From an uncultured Eubacterium sp. (lineage in GTDB: Bacteria > Bacillota > Clostridia > Lachnospirales > Lachnospiraceae), in contig CAJUIL010000005.1 of the NCBI GenBank assembly GCA_910586225.1, forward strand, positions 62,001 to 126,000: a DNA stretch of 64,000 bases, written 5' to 3'. A program made the translations under genes and the position numbers. Shown piece after piece: positions 7,883 through 15,952 of the stretch (position 1 is the first letter of the stretch; each line of letters opens with the position of its first letter). A model generated the notes under the pieces. It saw nothing but the letters and a program-made list of their open reading frames with translations. It was not told the origin of the DNA and did not search any database.

Positions 7883-9826
7883 ATGGAATTTGGATATATA
7901 AAGGTAGCTGCCCTATCTCCCAAAATTAAGGTGGCGGATCCGAAGCACAACGGGGAGATCATGATCCAGCACATTAAGGAGGCGGCTGCGCAGGGCGCCA
8001 GTGTCATCGTGTTTCCTGAGCTTTGCATCACTGGCTATAGCTGCGGGGATCTGTTTTTACAGGAACTTTTGCTGGAGGAAGCGAAGTGGCAGCTGTTTTC
8101 GATCGCGGAGCAGACCGCGCAGGTAGATGCGGTGATCTTTGCAGGACTGCCGCTGGCATATAAGGACAAGCTGTATAATACCGCTGCAGTATTACATCGG
8201 GGAAGGGTGCTTGGTATTGTGCCTAAGACATTTTTGCCGAATTACGCGGAGTTTTACGAAGCGCGGCATTTTACGCCGGGGATGCAGCGGACGGTTCCGG
8301 TAACGCTGCGGGAGGGTGTGGCAGTACCGATGGGCACCGATCAGATCTTTGTCTGTGACACGATGCCGTCCATACGCATCGCTGTGGAGCTGTGCGAGGA
8401 CGTATGGGCGCCGAATCCGCCGAGTATCCGCCATGCGTTGGCAGGAGCGGACCTGATCGTCAATCTGTCTGCCTCGGATGAGGTCACTGGAAAAGATGTT
8501 TACCGCAGGGATCTGATCGCGGGACAATCGGCAAGGCTTGTCTGCGGCTATATTTATGCGAACGCGTCGGATGGGGAGTCTACGCAGGACGTTGTATATT
8601 CTGGTCATAGCCTGATCGCGGAAAACGGGATCGTGCTGGAAGAATCGGAGCGATTTACCAATCAGCCAGTCTACACAGAGCTTGATATGCACAAGCTGAC
8701 AGCGGAACGGCGCAGAATGTCAACGTTTATACAGTCAGGGGCAGAAGACTATACGATCACGCATTTTACGCTTGCACGTTCGAAAACCAAGCTGACCCGC
8801 TTTGTCGACCCGGCTCCGTTTGTACCGGGCAGGAAGGCGGACAGGGATAAACGGTGTGAAGAGATACTGGCGATTCAGGCGATGGGACTGAAAAAGCGGC
8901 TGGAGCATACCGGCTGTGAATGTGCGGTAGTAGGTATTTCCGGCGGGCTGGATTCTACGCTGGCGCTGCTTGTGACAGTGCGGGCGTTTGACCTGCTTGG
9001 CATTTCCCGCGGGCAGATTGTCGCGGTGACGATGCCGGGATTTGGAACGACCGATAGGACGTATGAGAACGCGGTGCATCTGATTCAGTGTCTTGGCGCG
9101 GATTTACGGGAAATCAGTATTTGCGACGCGGTGCATGTGCATTTTCGCGATATCCGTCAGGATCAGGACAACCATGATGTGACGTACGAAAACAGCCAGG
9201 CGAGAGAACGCACGCAGATATTGATGGATATTGCAAACCAGCTGAACGGGCTGGTCGTCGGAACTGGGGATATGTCAGAGCTTGCGCTTGGATGGGCGAC
9301 CTATAACGGCGATCATATGTCTATGTACGGGGTGAATGCTTCAGTGCCGAAAACGCTGGTGCGTCATCTTGTGCGGTATTTTGCGGATACGTGCGGAGAT
9401 ACGGCGCTGGCCGAGGTTTTGCTGGATGTGCTGGATACCCCGGTCAGTCCGGAGCTGCTCCCGCCGAAGGATGGCAGGATTTCGCAAAAAACAGAGGATA
9501 TTGTAGGGCCGTATGAGCTGCACGATTTCTTTTTATATGAGATCCTGCGGTTCGGGTTTGCGCCGGACAAGGTGCTGCATCTGGCGCAGCTTGCGTTTGC
9601 AGATACTTATGATAAAGAAACGATCCTTAAGTGGCTGCACGTCTTTTACCGGAGATTTTTTTCACAGCAGTTTAAGCGCTCTTGTCTGCCGGACGGGCCA
9701 AAGGTCGGAACAGTTGCAATGTCGCCCCGCGGGGATTTGCGGATGCCGAGTGACGCGAGTATGAGGATCTGGATGGATGCGGTGGAAAAGCTGGCGCAGG
9801 AAGCCGCAGCGAAAGATCTGGGGTGA
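7883..9826 (+). CDS. nadE: Glutamine-hydrolysing NAD+ synthetase
   Basis: A 647-residue two-domain enzyme that converts deamido-NAD+ to NAD+ using glutamine-derived ammonia. Residues 1-270 form the nitrilase-like glutaminase with the Glu-Lys-Cys triad visible in FPELCITGY, PKTFLPNYAEFYE and VELCEDVW. From about residue 320 the synthetase domain carries the PP-loop GISGGLDSTLAL and the GTGDMSELALGWATYNGDH segment. Length fits the long NadE class. The ribosome-binding site is ACAAGGAG. It closes the run methyltransferase-hslO-nadE on the plus strand. Confidence 0.95.
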   Translation: MEFGYIKVAALSPKIKVADPKHNGEIMIQHIKEAAAQGASVIVFPELCITGYSCGDLFLQELLLEEAKWQLFSIAEQTAQVDAVIFAGLPLAYKDKLYNTAAVLHRGRVLGIVPKTFLPNYAEFYEARHFTPGMQRTVPVTLREGVAVPMGTDQIFVCDTMPSIRIAVELCEDVWAPNPPSIRHALAGADLIVNLSASDEVTGKDVYRRDLIAGQSARLVCGYIYANASDGESTQDVVYSGHSLIAENGIVLEESERFTNQPVYTELDMHKLTAERRRMSTFIQSGAEDYTITHFTLARSKTKLTRFVDPAPFVPGRKADRDKRCEEILAIQAMGLKKRLEHTGCECAVVGISGGLDSTLALLVTVRAFDLLGISRGQIVAVTMPGFGTTDRTYENAVHLIQCLGADLREISICDAVHVHFRDIRQDQDNHDVTYENSQARERTQILMDIANQLNGLVVGTGDMSELALGWATYNGDHMSMYGVNASVPKTLVRHLVRYFADTCGDTALAEVLLDVLDTPVSPELLPPKDGRISQKTEDIVGPYELHDFFLYEILRFGFAPDKVLHLAQLAFADTYDKETILKWLHVFYRRFFSQQFKRSCLPDGPKVGTVAMSPRGDLRMPSDASMRIWMDAVEKLAQEAAAKDLG

Positions 9827-9960
9827 ATCATCGAGATAAGGGAGATTTGACGGGGTGGCTTATACGCCCGCGTCGGATGGATCGCGGGAACGCGTTCCGG
9901 CGGTCGAAAAAGTATGGGCTTTTAACAGAAGAATACGTATAGAAGAAAGGCGATGAAAGT
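9827..9960. other. Short intergenic region with hairpin and doubtful micro-ORF
   Basis: An inverted repeat CCCGCG (9867-9872) / CGCGGG (9883-9888) follows nadE without a T run. A 33-codon GTG frame (9855-9956) ends just before the next gene. It has a weak upstream GGGAG site and no family resemblance, so I do not call it a gene. Confidence 0.35.
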
Positions 9961-10140
9961 ATGGTAGAAGAAATGTCTGATAAAGAGTTCATTACAATAA
10001 CGATTGATCGATATACCGATTTGCAGCAAATTAAAAAAGCAAATGGCGGCCATGAAAATGAAATGCTTGATTATCTGATTAAAGTAACGACTGCAAAATT
10101 ATCTTCTTTGGGCGTGAACGTTGAAGATATAACTTTATAG
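9961..10140 (+). CDS. Small protein of unknown function (59 residues)
   Basis: A 59-codon frame starting MVEEMSDKEFITITIDRYTD and ending VNVEDITL. It is preceded by GAAGAAAGGCGATGAAAGT, which contains a plausible AAAGG site. The composition is acidic and soluble, without cysteine or membrane segment. The D-K-E-F-I-T-I-T-I-D-R-Y pattern recalls short ribbon-helix-helix or CopG-like antitoxins and phage-type helper proteins, but this is only an impression. It sits between nadE and the TPP riboswitch and is probably expressed with nadE or from its own weak promoter. Confidence 0.5.
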   Translation: MVEEMSDKEFITITIDRYTDLQQIKKANGGHENEMLDYLIKVTTAKLSSLGVNVEDITL

Positions 10141-10162
10141 CGTTAAATCATGAATTTTATTG

Positions 10163-10191
10163 TTGCATTACTTCTCATGTCTTGTTATAAT
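10163..10191 (+). promoter_or_regulatory. Promoter of the thiamine operon
   Basis: TTGCAT (10163-10168) and TATAAT (10186-10191) are separated by 17 bp, placing the transcription start about 15 bases upstream of the riboswitch. Confidence 0.7.
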
Positions 10192-10214
10192 AAATTCGAA
10201 ACAATATTTTAAAT

Positions 10215-10301
10215 AAACGTGGGGAGTCCATACGATGGGCTGAGAGTAAGCTGTGAGCTTAGACCCGGAACCTGATTTGGATCATGCCAACGTAGGGAAG
10301 C
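10215..10301 (+). promoter_or_regulatory. TPP (THI-box) riboswitch
   Basis: The conserved THI-box elements occur in order: GGGGAGTCC, GGGCTGAGAGTAAG, a short variable P3 stem (AGCTGTGAGCTT), GACCC, then GGAACCTGATTTGGATCATGCC and AACGTAGGGAAG. The outer P1 helix pairs ACGT at 10217-10220 with ACGT at 10290-10293. Binding of thiamine pyrophosphate is expected to favour the terminator at 10353-10392 and shut down thiE-HAD-thiC. Confidence 0.95.
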
Positions 10302-10352
10302 ATTCAGAGATTTCATTTGCTGCTGACAAGTAGCAGGCAAAATGATTACAAT

Positions 10353-10392
10353 GAGACGATACCAGGTGGATTTCAGGTATCGTCTTTTTTTT
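10353..10392 (+). terminator. Riboswitch-controlled intrinsic terminator
   Basis: GAGACGATACC (10353-10363) pairs with GGTATCGTC (10376-10384), followed by eight T. It lies between the TPP aptamer and thiE, the layout of transcriptional attenuation. A smaller hairpin, TTTGCTGCT...AGCAGGCAAA (10316-10341), lies between aptamer and terminator and may take part in the switch. Confidence 0.9.
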
Positions 10393-10435
10393 GATCCGAG
10401 GAAAGATGTAATGGAAATGACAGGAGGGGATACAT

Positions 10436-11068
10436 TTGAAAAAGGAAAGCCTGCGGCTGTACGCAGTCACAGATCGCGGCTGGCTGCATGGCCGTACGCT
10501 GTATGAACAGGTGGAGGAAGCGCTGCGCGGCGGAGTGACGATGGTGCAGCTTCGGGAAAAACATAGGCCGGAGTCGGAGTTTTTGGCGGAAGCAGTCAGG
10601 ATCAAGGCGCTGTGCGCGTCATACGGCGTTCCGCTGATCGTAAATGACAATGTAGAGATTGCCATTCGGGCGGGTGCGGACGGTGTGCATCTTGGACAAA
10701 AAGATATGGACGTCCGTACAGCCCGCCGTATGCTGGGGCCGGATAAGATCATCGGCGCGTCGGCCAGAACGAAGGAACAGGCGCAGCTGGTACAGGCGCT
10801 GGGAGCAGACTATATTGGAGTCGGGGCGGTTTTTGCGACTGGGACAAAGCAGGATGCGCAGGTCATTTCCTTTGAGCGGCTCCGGGAGGTGTGCGGGGCG
10901 GTTACGATTCCGGCGGCAGCGATTGGCGGGATTACCGCGGAAAATGTGGAAAGCCTTGCGGACAGCGGGATAAGCGGCGTCGCGGTTGTAAGCGCGCTGT
11001 TTGCGAAAAAGGATGTGCAAAAGGCGGCGCAAGATCTAATAGAAAAGCTGGAGCGGATAGGGCTGTAG
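10436..11068 (+). CDS. thiE: Thiamine-phosphate synthase
   Basis: A 210-residue TIM-barrel enzyme that couples hydroxymethylpyrimidine pyrophosphate with thiazole phosphate to give thiamine monophosphate. Visible motifs: LYAVTDR at the N-terminus, VQLREK, LIVNDNVEIA, DGVHLGQKDM, GAS, DYIGVGAVFATGTK and the phosphate-binding IPAAAIGGI. The start is TTG at 10436, 6-7 bases after CAGGAGGGG. It is the first gene after the TPP riboswitch. Confidence 0.95.
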   Translation: MKKESLRLYAVTDRGWLHGRTLYEQVEEALRGGVTMVQLREKHRPESEFLAEAVRIKALCASYGVPLIVNDNVEIAIRAGADGVHLGQKDMDVRTARRMLGPDKIIGASARTKEQAQLVQALGADYIGVGAVFATGTKQDAQVISFERLREVCGAVTIPAAAIGGITAENVESLADSGISGVAVVSALFAKKDVQKAAQDLIEKLERIGL

Positions 11069-11135
11069 GCGGTTTTATGGATCTGACTGGGAAGATTTGA
11101 AAAATGGAAGAATAGGCGAAAGGGATAGGATTGTA

Positions 11136-11813
11136 ATGTTTTATGAACAGTTCTTACAAAAAGAAACGGTAACCGGCATGATCTTTGACGTGGACGGGAC
11201 GCTGCTGGATTCGATGCCGGTCTGGGCGCACAGCGGAGAGCAGTATTTAGCGACGCTTGGGATCGAGGCGTCAGCGTCACTGGGACGAGTGCTGTTTTCC
11301 ATGACGATGAGCCAGGGGGCGGAGTATATCAAAGAAAAATTTGCACTTTCGCAGACAGCGCAGGAAATACAGGGCGGTATTATCCAGATTGTAGAGGACG
11401 CATACCGGACGAAAGTGGGATTTAAAAAATCAGCGCTGGAATTTTTGCAAAAGCTTCAGGAAGCGGGAATCCCAATGGTGATCGTGACATCCAATGAGGA
11501 AGCGCTTGTGCGGGCGGCGCTTCGAAGGCTTGGAGCGGAACACTATTTTCAGGAGATCCTGACCAGCGGCGGATTCGGAAGCGGTAAGGACAGTCCGGAC
11601 ATTTTTTACGCGGCGGCAGCGCAGATGGGAAGCAGTATAGGCAGCACATGGGTGGCAGAGGACGCCTTATATGCGATAGGTACGGCGAGGAAGGCTGGGT
11701 TTCGTACGATCGGCGTTGCGGATGCGGCGAGCAGGGAGGACGAAGCGCAGATCCGCGGTCTTGCGGATTATTTTATAGAGGATTACGGCAAAATAGCAGA
11801 GGAGGAAATTTAA
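11136..11813 (+). CDS. HAD-family phosphatase in the thiamine operon
   Basis: A 225-residue HAD superfamily hydrolase with a beta-phosphoglucomutase-type cap. Motif I is FDVDGTLLDSMPVW, motif II VIVTSN, motif III lysine region near SGGFGSGKDSPD, motif IV VAEDALYAIGTARKAG. It lies between thiE and thiC under the TPP riboswitch, so a role as thiamine monophosphate or HMP phosphate phosphatase is an attractive inference, but sequence alone does not show substrate. The ATG at 11136 after AAAGGGATAGG is preferred over an upstream TTG at 11097. It ends 2 bases before thiC. Confidence 0.85.
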   Translation: MFYEQFLQKETVTGMIFDVDGTLLDSMPVWAHSGEQYLATLGIEASASLGRVLFSMTMSQGAEYIKEKFALSQTAQEIQGGIIQIVEDAYRTKVGFKKSALEFLQKLQEAGIPMVIVTSNEEALVRAALRRLGAEHYFQEILTSGGFGSGKDSPDIFYAAAAQMGSSIGSTWVAEDALYAIGTARKAGFRTIGVADAASREDEAQIRGLADYFIEDYGKIAEEEI

Positions 11814-11815
11814 CG

Positions 11816-13120
11816 ATGAGACAGTATTATACCCAAATGGAAGCTGCCCGTAAGGGCATTCAGACGCCAGAGCTGAAAAAGGTGGCGGAAAAGGAGCAGA
11901 TGACGCCGGATGAGCTGATGCCGCTCGTTGCAGAAGGGAAGGTGGTCATTTGCGCGAATAAAAACCATACGTGCCTGGAACCGCAGGGTGTCGGCTCGAT
12001 GCTGCGCACGAAGATCAATGTTAATCTGGGCATATCAAGAGACTGTAAGGATCATGAAGTCGAGATGCAGAAGGTCATGGAGGCGGTACGTCTGGGCGCT
12101 CATGCGATCATGGATCTGTCCTCACATGGAGATACGGCGCCGTTTCGAAGAAAGCTCAGTGCGGAGTGTCCGGCTATGCTTGGGACGGTTCCGGTTTATG
12201 ATTCCGTGATCCATTACCAGAGGGATCTGGATACGCTGACAGCGCAGGATTTTATTGATGTCGTGCGGCTCCATGCGCAGGACGGCGTGGATTTTGTAAC
12301 GCTGCACTGCGGCATTACACGAAAAACGATCGATCAGATCAAAACGCACAAGCGGAAAATGAATATCGTCTCGCGCGGCGGATCGCTTGTATTCGCATGG
12401 ATGAGCATGACCGGGGAGGAAAATCCGTTTTATGAGTTTTTTGACGAAATACTTGAAATCTGCCGGGAATATGATGTAACGATATCGCTGGGAGACGCTT
12501 GCCGTCCAGGATGTCTGGCGGATGCTTCAGACGTTTGTCAGATCGAAGAGCTTGTCCGTCTGGGAGAGCTGACGAAGCGGGCATGGGCAAGGGACGTACA
12601 GGTCATGGTAGAAGGGCCGGGGCATATGCCGCTGGACCAGATCGCGGCAAATATGAAGATCCAGCAGACGCTCTGCGGCGGCGCGCCGTTTTATGTGCTG
12701 GGGCCTTTGGTTACGGATATTGCACCGGGATATGACCATATTACGGCAGCGATCGGCGGTGCGGTTGCGGCGGCAAGCGGCGCGGCGTTTTTATGCTATG
12801 TCACGCCTGCGGAGCATTTGGCGCTGCCGAATGTAGAGGATGTAAGGCAGGGCATCATTGCGTCAAAAATTGCGGCGCACGCGGCGGATCTGGCAAAAGG
12901 CGTACGGGGCGCGCAGATCCTTGACGATCAGATGGCCGCTGCGCGCAGGTCGCTTGACTGGGAGGGACAGTGGGCGTGCGCAATCGACCCGGATACCGCA
13001 AGAAGGATCCGGGACGAGCGTAAGCCGGAGCACGAGGATACGTGCTCGATGTGCGGGAAATTTTGTGCGGTGCGCAGTATGAATAAGGCGCTGGCCGGGG
13101 AGCATATTGATATTTTATGA
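11816..13120 (+). CDS. thiC: Phosphomethylpyrimidine synthase
   Basis: A 434-residue radical SAM-type enzyme that converts aminoimidazole ribotide to HMP phosphate. The C-terminal cluster-binding motif CSMCGKFC (C-x2-C-x4-C) is present, as are MDLSSHGD, VPVYDSV, HCGITR, GDACRPGC and EGPGHMP. Length is that of the short ThiC form without the N-terminal plant/proteobacterial extension. The start ATG at 11816 follows GGAGGAAATTTAACG. A longer open frame from 11648 only overlaps the HAD gene in another frame. Expression is set by the TPP riboswitch. Confidence 0.97.
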   Translation: MRQYYTQMEAARKGIQTPELKKVAEKEQMTPDELMPLVAEGKVVICANKNHTCLEPQGVGSMLRTKINVNLGISRDCKDHEVEMQKVMEAVRLGAHAIMDLSSHGDTAPFRRKLSAECPAMLGTVPVYDSVIHYQRDLDTLTAQDFIDVVRLHAQDGVDFVTLHCGITRKTIDQIKTHKRKMNIVSRGGSLVFAWMSMTGEENPFYEFFDEILEICREYDVTISLGDACRPGCLADASDVCQIEELVRLGELTKRAWARDVQVMVEGPGHMPLDQIAANMKIQQTLCGGAPFYVLGPLVTDIAPGYDHITAAIGGAVAAASGAAFLCYVTPAEHLALPNVEDVRQGIIASKIAAHAADLAKGVRGAQILDDQMAAARRSLDWEGQWACAIDPDTARRIRDERKPEHEDTCSMCGKFCAVRSMNKALAGEHIDIL

Positions 13121-13157
13121 TGCCATTATTTTATGATATCAATATTTTATGATATTA
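13108..13157. repeat. AT-rich tandem repeat between converging genes
   Basis: Three imperfect copies of a 15-17 bp unit built around TATTTTATGAT occur at the end of thiC and in the gap before the converging radical SAM gene. The thiC stop TGA lies in the first copy and the opposite stop in the last. A similar ATTTTATGAT doublet occurs at 53470-53490, also between converging genes. Confidence 0.6.
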
Positions 13158-14834
13158 GCAGGGAAACGGTCTGGTCACCGTCATACCGTTGTGCGTCAGC
13201 GGGTCGCGTGTCTCATATCCAAAAATTACGGCTGTCGGCTGGGCGCAGATCGATTCGAAAACTTCGATATGCAGAAGCTTTGTCAGCTCTCGGTAGCTGC
13301 ATCCATGCAGATCTGGAAACAGCGTATGCGTTTGTGCTTCTTCCAAAAGCAGGCCGCGGATCTGGTTTTTCCAGCGTTCCTGTGAAAGGGCGAAGGCTGG
13401 GCGGTTTTTCATATGCTCGCGCAGATACAGGTCATAGGTCAGCGTTTCCCGGAGTACAAGACGGTCGGCGTCTGTCTTGGCTTCTGCAAATTCGAGCAGG
13501 ATCTCGTACTTTCGTATACGGGAGGACTGCACAACGAACAGTCCATGTGCTTCGTACCAGTCCGCAAGGGAAGCGTACAGCGCATACGGCGTGTGAAAGT
13601 ACGGTCTTAGATAACGCAGCGTGTGTGTAAACTGGCCGCTGTTGTAATAGATTTCCAGAACCTCCTCTACTTGTTTGAGATTGCAGATATCCTCGTAGGA
13701 AAGCCAGCGGGTAGCGAGCACCTCATATGGAGGCTGGCTCGTGTATAGGGTGCGGTATGCTTCGGCGTGCTGTGCCATAGCCGAGCCTTTTAATACCTTC
13801 AAAAAGCCAAGCTGCAGCTGTGTTGGCGTAAGGTCATATACATCGTTAAAAGAAAGGATAAAGGTATCCAGATCCTCATACGGTAGTCCGGCGATTAGAT
13901 CCAAATGGATATGGATGCTGTTCCACGCGCGGATGCGGCGGATCGCAGCAGTTGTTTTTGCAAAATCCGATGGGCGTTCGATCGCGGCGAGCGTTTCCGG
14001 ATGCGTAGACTGTATGCCGATCTCCAGCTGTACGGCGCCAGGGCGCATTTTTTCCAAAAGCGAAAAATAGTCCTCGTCAAGCAGATCCGGCGCCATCTCA
14101 AAATGAAAGCTCGTGATCCCATTATCATGTTCTAAAATATGCGCAAGGATCGGCAGCGCGTGTTCTTTTTTGCAGTTGAACGTCCGGTCGATAAATTTGA
14201 CCAATGGCACATTTTTTTCTAAAAAGAAATCCAGCTCTTTACATACCTGCAAAACCGGGCGGAAATCCATCGTCCGTTCGATGGAGGACAGGCAGTAGCT
14301 GCAGGAAAACGGGCAGCCGCGGCTGCTTTCATAATAAATGATGCGGTTTTTAAAATCGGTTAGATCCTCATACCAAAACGGGATCTCAGCCAGCGGTAGT
14401 ATCGGTGTATTTTTAGAGTCAAGCACCTGCGGCAGATGCTCTGCGCGGCCATTGACATAGGCAGATACAAGCTGGGCAAACGTGGCTTCGCCAGGCCCAG
14501 TCATGACGCCGCGCAGCTGCCATATGCGCCGCGCATTTGCGGCATCGTAGGAAACCTCCGGTCCTCCGGCCCAGATATCAGTATCAGGCAGCAGCTTGTG
14601 CAGGTCCGGGATGAGCTGGTCAAGCATCCTGCGGTTCCAGATGTAGCAGGAAAAGGCGATGACGTCAGGGCGCTGCTGATAGATCTCCCGAAGCAGCAGA
14701 TCCGGCGGCTGGTTGATCGTATATTCGGCGATCGCAACGTAGGGACGGTAAGCCCCGGTACAGGCGCGCAGGGAGTAGACGGCTGGATTGGAATGGATGT
14801 ATTTGGCATTGATGGCTGCGAGTAAGATCTTCAT
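13155..14834 (-). CDS. B12-binding-domain radical SAM protein with DUF4080
   Basis: A 559-residue protein. Residues 1-135 form a cobalamin-binding-like Rossmann domain (MKILLAAINAKYIHSNPA start, VIAFSCYIWN, WAGGPEVSYD). The radical SAM domain follows with the cluster motif CPFSCSYC near residue 183 and the VQLEIGIQST and LDLIAGLPYED segments. The C-terminal DUF4080 region completes the family. The reaction is unknown. Related enzymes modify tRNA or perform methyl transfer. The ribosome-binding site is GAAAGGAAC. It converges on thiC. Confidence 0.9.
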   Translation of the reverse strand: MKILLAAINAKYIHSNPAVYSLRACTGAYRPYVAIAEYTINQPPDLLLREIYQQRPDVIAFSCYIWNRRMLDQLIPDLHKLLPDTDIWAGGPEVSYDAANARRIWQLRGVMTGPGEATFAQLVSAYVNGRAEHLPQVLDSKNTPILPLAEIPFWYEDLTDFKNRIIYYESSRGCPFSCSYCLSSIERTMDFRPVLQVCKELDFFLEKNVPLVKFIDRTFNCKKEHALPILAHILEHDNGITSFHFEMAPDLLDEDYFSLLEKMRPGAVQLEIGIQSTHPETLAAIERPSDFAKTTAAIRRIRAWNSIHIHLDLIAGLPYEDLDTFILSFNDVYDLTPTQLQLGFLKVLKGSAMAQHAEAYRTLYTSQPPYEVLATRWLSYEDICNLKQVEEVLEIYYNSGQFTHTLRYLRPYFHTPYALYASLADWYEAHGLFVVQSSRIRKYEILLEFAEAKTDADRLVLRETLTYDLYLREHMKNRPAFALSQERWKNQIRGLLLEEAQTHTLFPDLHGCSYRELTKLLHIEVFESICAQPTAVIFGYETRDPLTHNGMTVTRPFPC

Positions 14835-14893
14835 AAGGTCGTTCCTTTCTATTTAGTAGCATCTATGGTCATTATTGTAATCGATCTGAACAA

Positions 14894-15089
14894 GCTAAGC
14901 AAGAAAAAAGGCCCCGGAAGCAATGCCGGGGCTTTTTTTATACGTGACGTTTACAAGCACCTTTTCCACAACGGATGCCGGATGATGATATTCCTTTTCC
15001 AGCAGATAATCAATCGTAATGTCCAGCGCGTTGCATATATCAACAAGCAAGGTCAGGGACACCTTTACTTTATTTGATTCGATATAGCT
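14894..15089 (-). pseudogene. XRE-family regulator, C-terminal remnant
   Basis: On the minus strand a frame reads SYIESNKVKVSLTLLVDICN followed by ALDITIDYLLEKEYHH and a short tail to a stop at 14894. This is the second half of a lambda-repressor-type HTH domain (helices 3-5) as found in small clostridial XRE proteins. A TAA stands directly before the S-Y-I codons and no N-terminal half is found upstream, so the gene is truncated. Its tail overlaps the terminator hairpin at 14909-14940. Confidence 0.65.
14907..14940. terminator. Intrinsic terminator hairpin
   Basis: GGCCCCGG and CCGGGGC arms flank AAGCAATG, with an A run on one side and TTTTTTT on the other, so it could act on both strands. 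It lies upstream of the radical SAM gene and may end transcription of the former XRE gene. Confidence 0.65.
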
Positions 15090-15150
15090 TTACAACAATA
15101 ATTCCCAATCATGAATCTCTTAATCTTTTCTTAAGATATCGAAAAAAGAC

Positions 15151-15179
15151 TTGAGGGATTTTAAAAGCCTTGTTATACT
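15151..15179 (+). promoter_or_regulatory. Promoter of the phospholipid operon
   Basis: TTGAGG (15151-15156) and TATACT (15174-15179), 17 bp apart, lie about 75 bases upstream of the PAP2 gene. Confidence 0.6.
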
Positions 15180-15253
15180 AATATACGGAATGTGTATGTT
15201 GTATATTCGCTTGGCCGGATATTGGAATTTGATAAAAAAGACAGGAGAGTGAT

Positions 15254-15952
15254 ATGGAAAAAAGACAAAAAACAACTGTTATCATCCCAAAGCAGCATAT
15301 TCTGCCGCTGCTTTTCGCGTTTGCCTTTAACATGGCAGTCTATGCCGGGGCAAGGATGATCGCAGGGGAATGGAAGCACTATAATATCGAAAGCCGGCTT
15401 GATCGGATGATTCCGTTATGGACGCCGTCGGCTGCGGTTTATATCGGGTGCTATCTGTTCTGGGCCTTGAATTATGTGCTGATCGCACGACAGGAAAAGC
15501 AGGATGTATGCCGTTTTTTTGCGGCGGACTTTCTTTCCAGAGTCGTGTGCCTGATCGTTTACCTCGTATTTCCGACGACGAATACGAGGCCGTTGATAGA
15601 GCCGGATGGGTTGTGGAACAAGGCGCTGCTGGCTGTTTATGAGGTAGACGCGGCAGATAATCTGTTTCCATCGATCCATTGCCTTGTGAGCTGGTTTTGC
15701 TATATCGGGCTTCGCGGCAGAGAAGAGGTGCCGCGCTGGTATCGGGGAGCCTCCTGTGTGATGGCGATCTTGGTCTGCATTTCGACGCTGACGACAAAGC
15801 AGCACGTATTAATCGATGTGTTCGGCGGCGTTTTGCTGGCGGAGGCTTGCTACTGGATTGCAAAAAGGCCGTTGGTATGGGAGAGTTATGAGAAAGTCTT
15901 GGATTTTATAAATAGAAAGATTTTTACGAAAGGAACAGGGGATGCAGGATAA
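15254..15952 (+). CDS. PAP2-family membrane phosphatase
   Basis: A 232-residue protein with about six membrane spans. The PAP2 signature appears in pieces: an R in the TNTRP loop, NLFPSIHCLVSWF (PSxH motif) and the final TTKQHVLIDVFGG, containing the catalytic histidine and aspartate. The family removes phosphate from phosphatidate, diacylglycerol pyrophosphate, phosphatidylglycerol phosphate or undecaprenyl pyrophosphate. Position as first gene before a flippase-like protein, PssA and Psd suggests phospholipid work. Its end overlaps the next start by 11 bases. Confidence 0.85.
   Translation: MEKRQKTTVIIPKQHILPLLFAFAFNMAVYAGARMIAGEWKHYNIESRLDRMIPLWTPSAAVYIGCYLFWALNYVLIARQEKQDVCRFFAADFLSRVVCLIVYLVFPTTNTRPLIEPDGLWNKALLAVYEVDAADNLFPSIHCLVSWFCYIGLRGREEVPRWYRGASCVMAILVCISTLTTKQHVLIDVFGGVLLAEACYWIAKRPLVWESYEKVLDFINRKIFTKGTGDAG

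Noticed and set aside
9855..9956. 33-codon GTG frame before the small protein gene
   Set aside because: Weak ribosome-binding site and no similarity. The hairpin in it suggests non-coding DNA.
11648..11815. Extended thiC start inside the HAD gene
   Set aside because: The clear GGAGG site and family start MRQYYTQMEAARKG lie at 11816.
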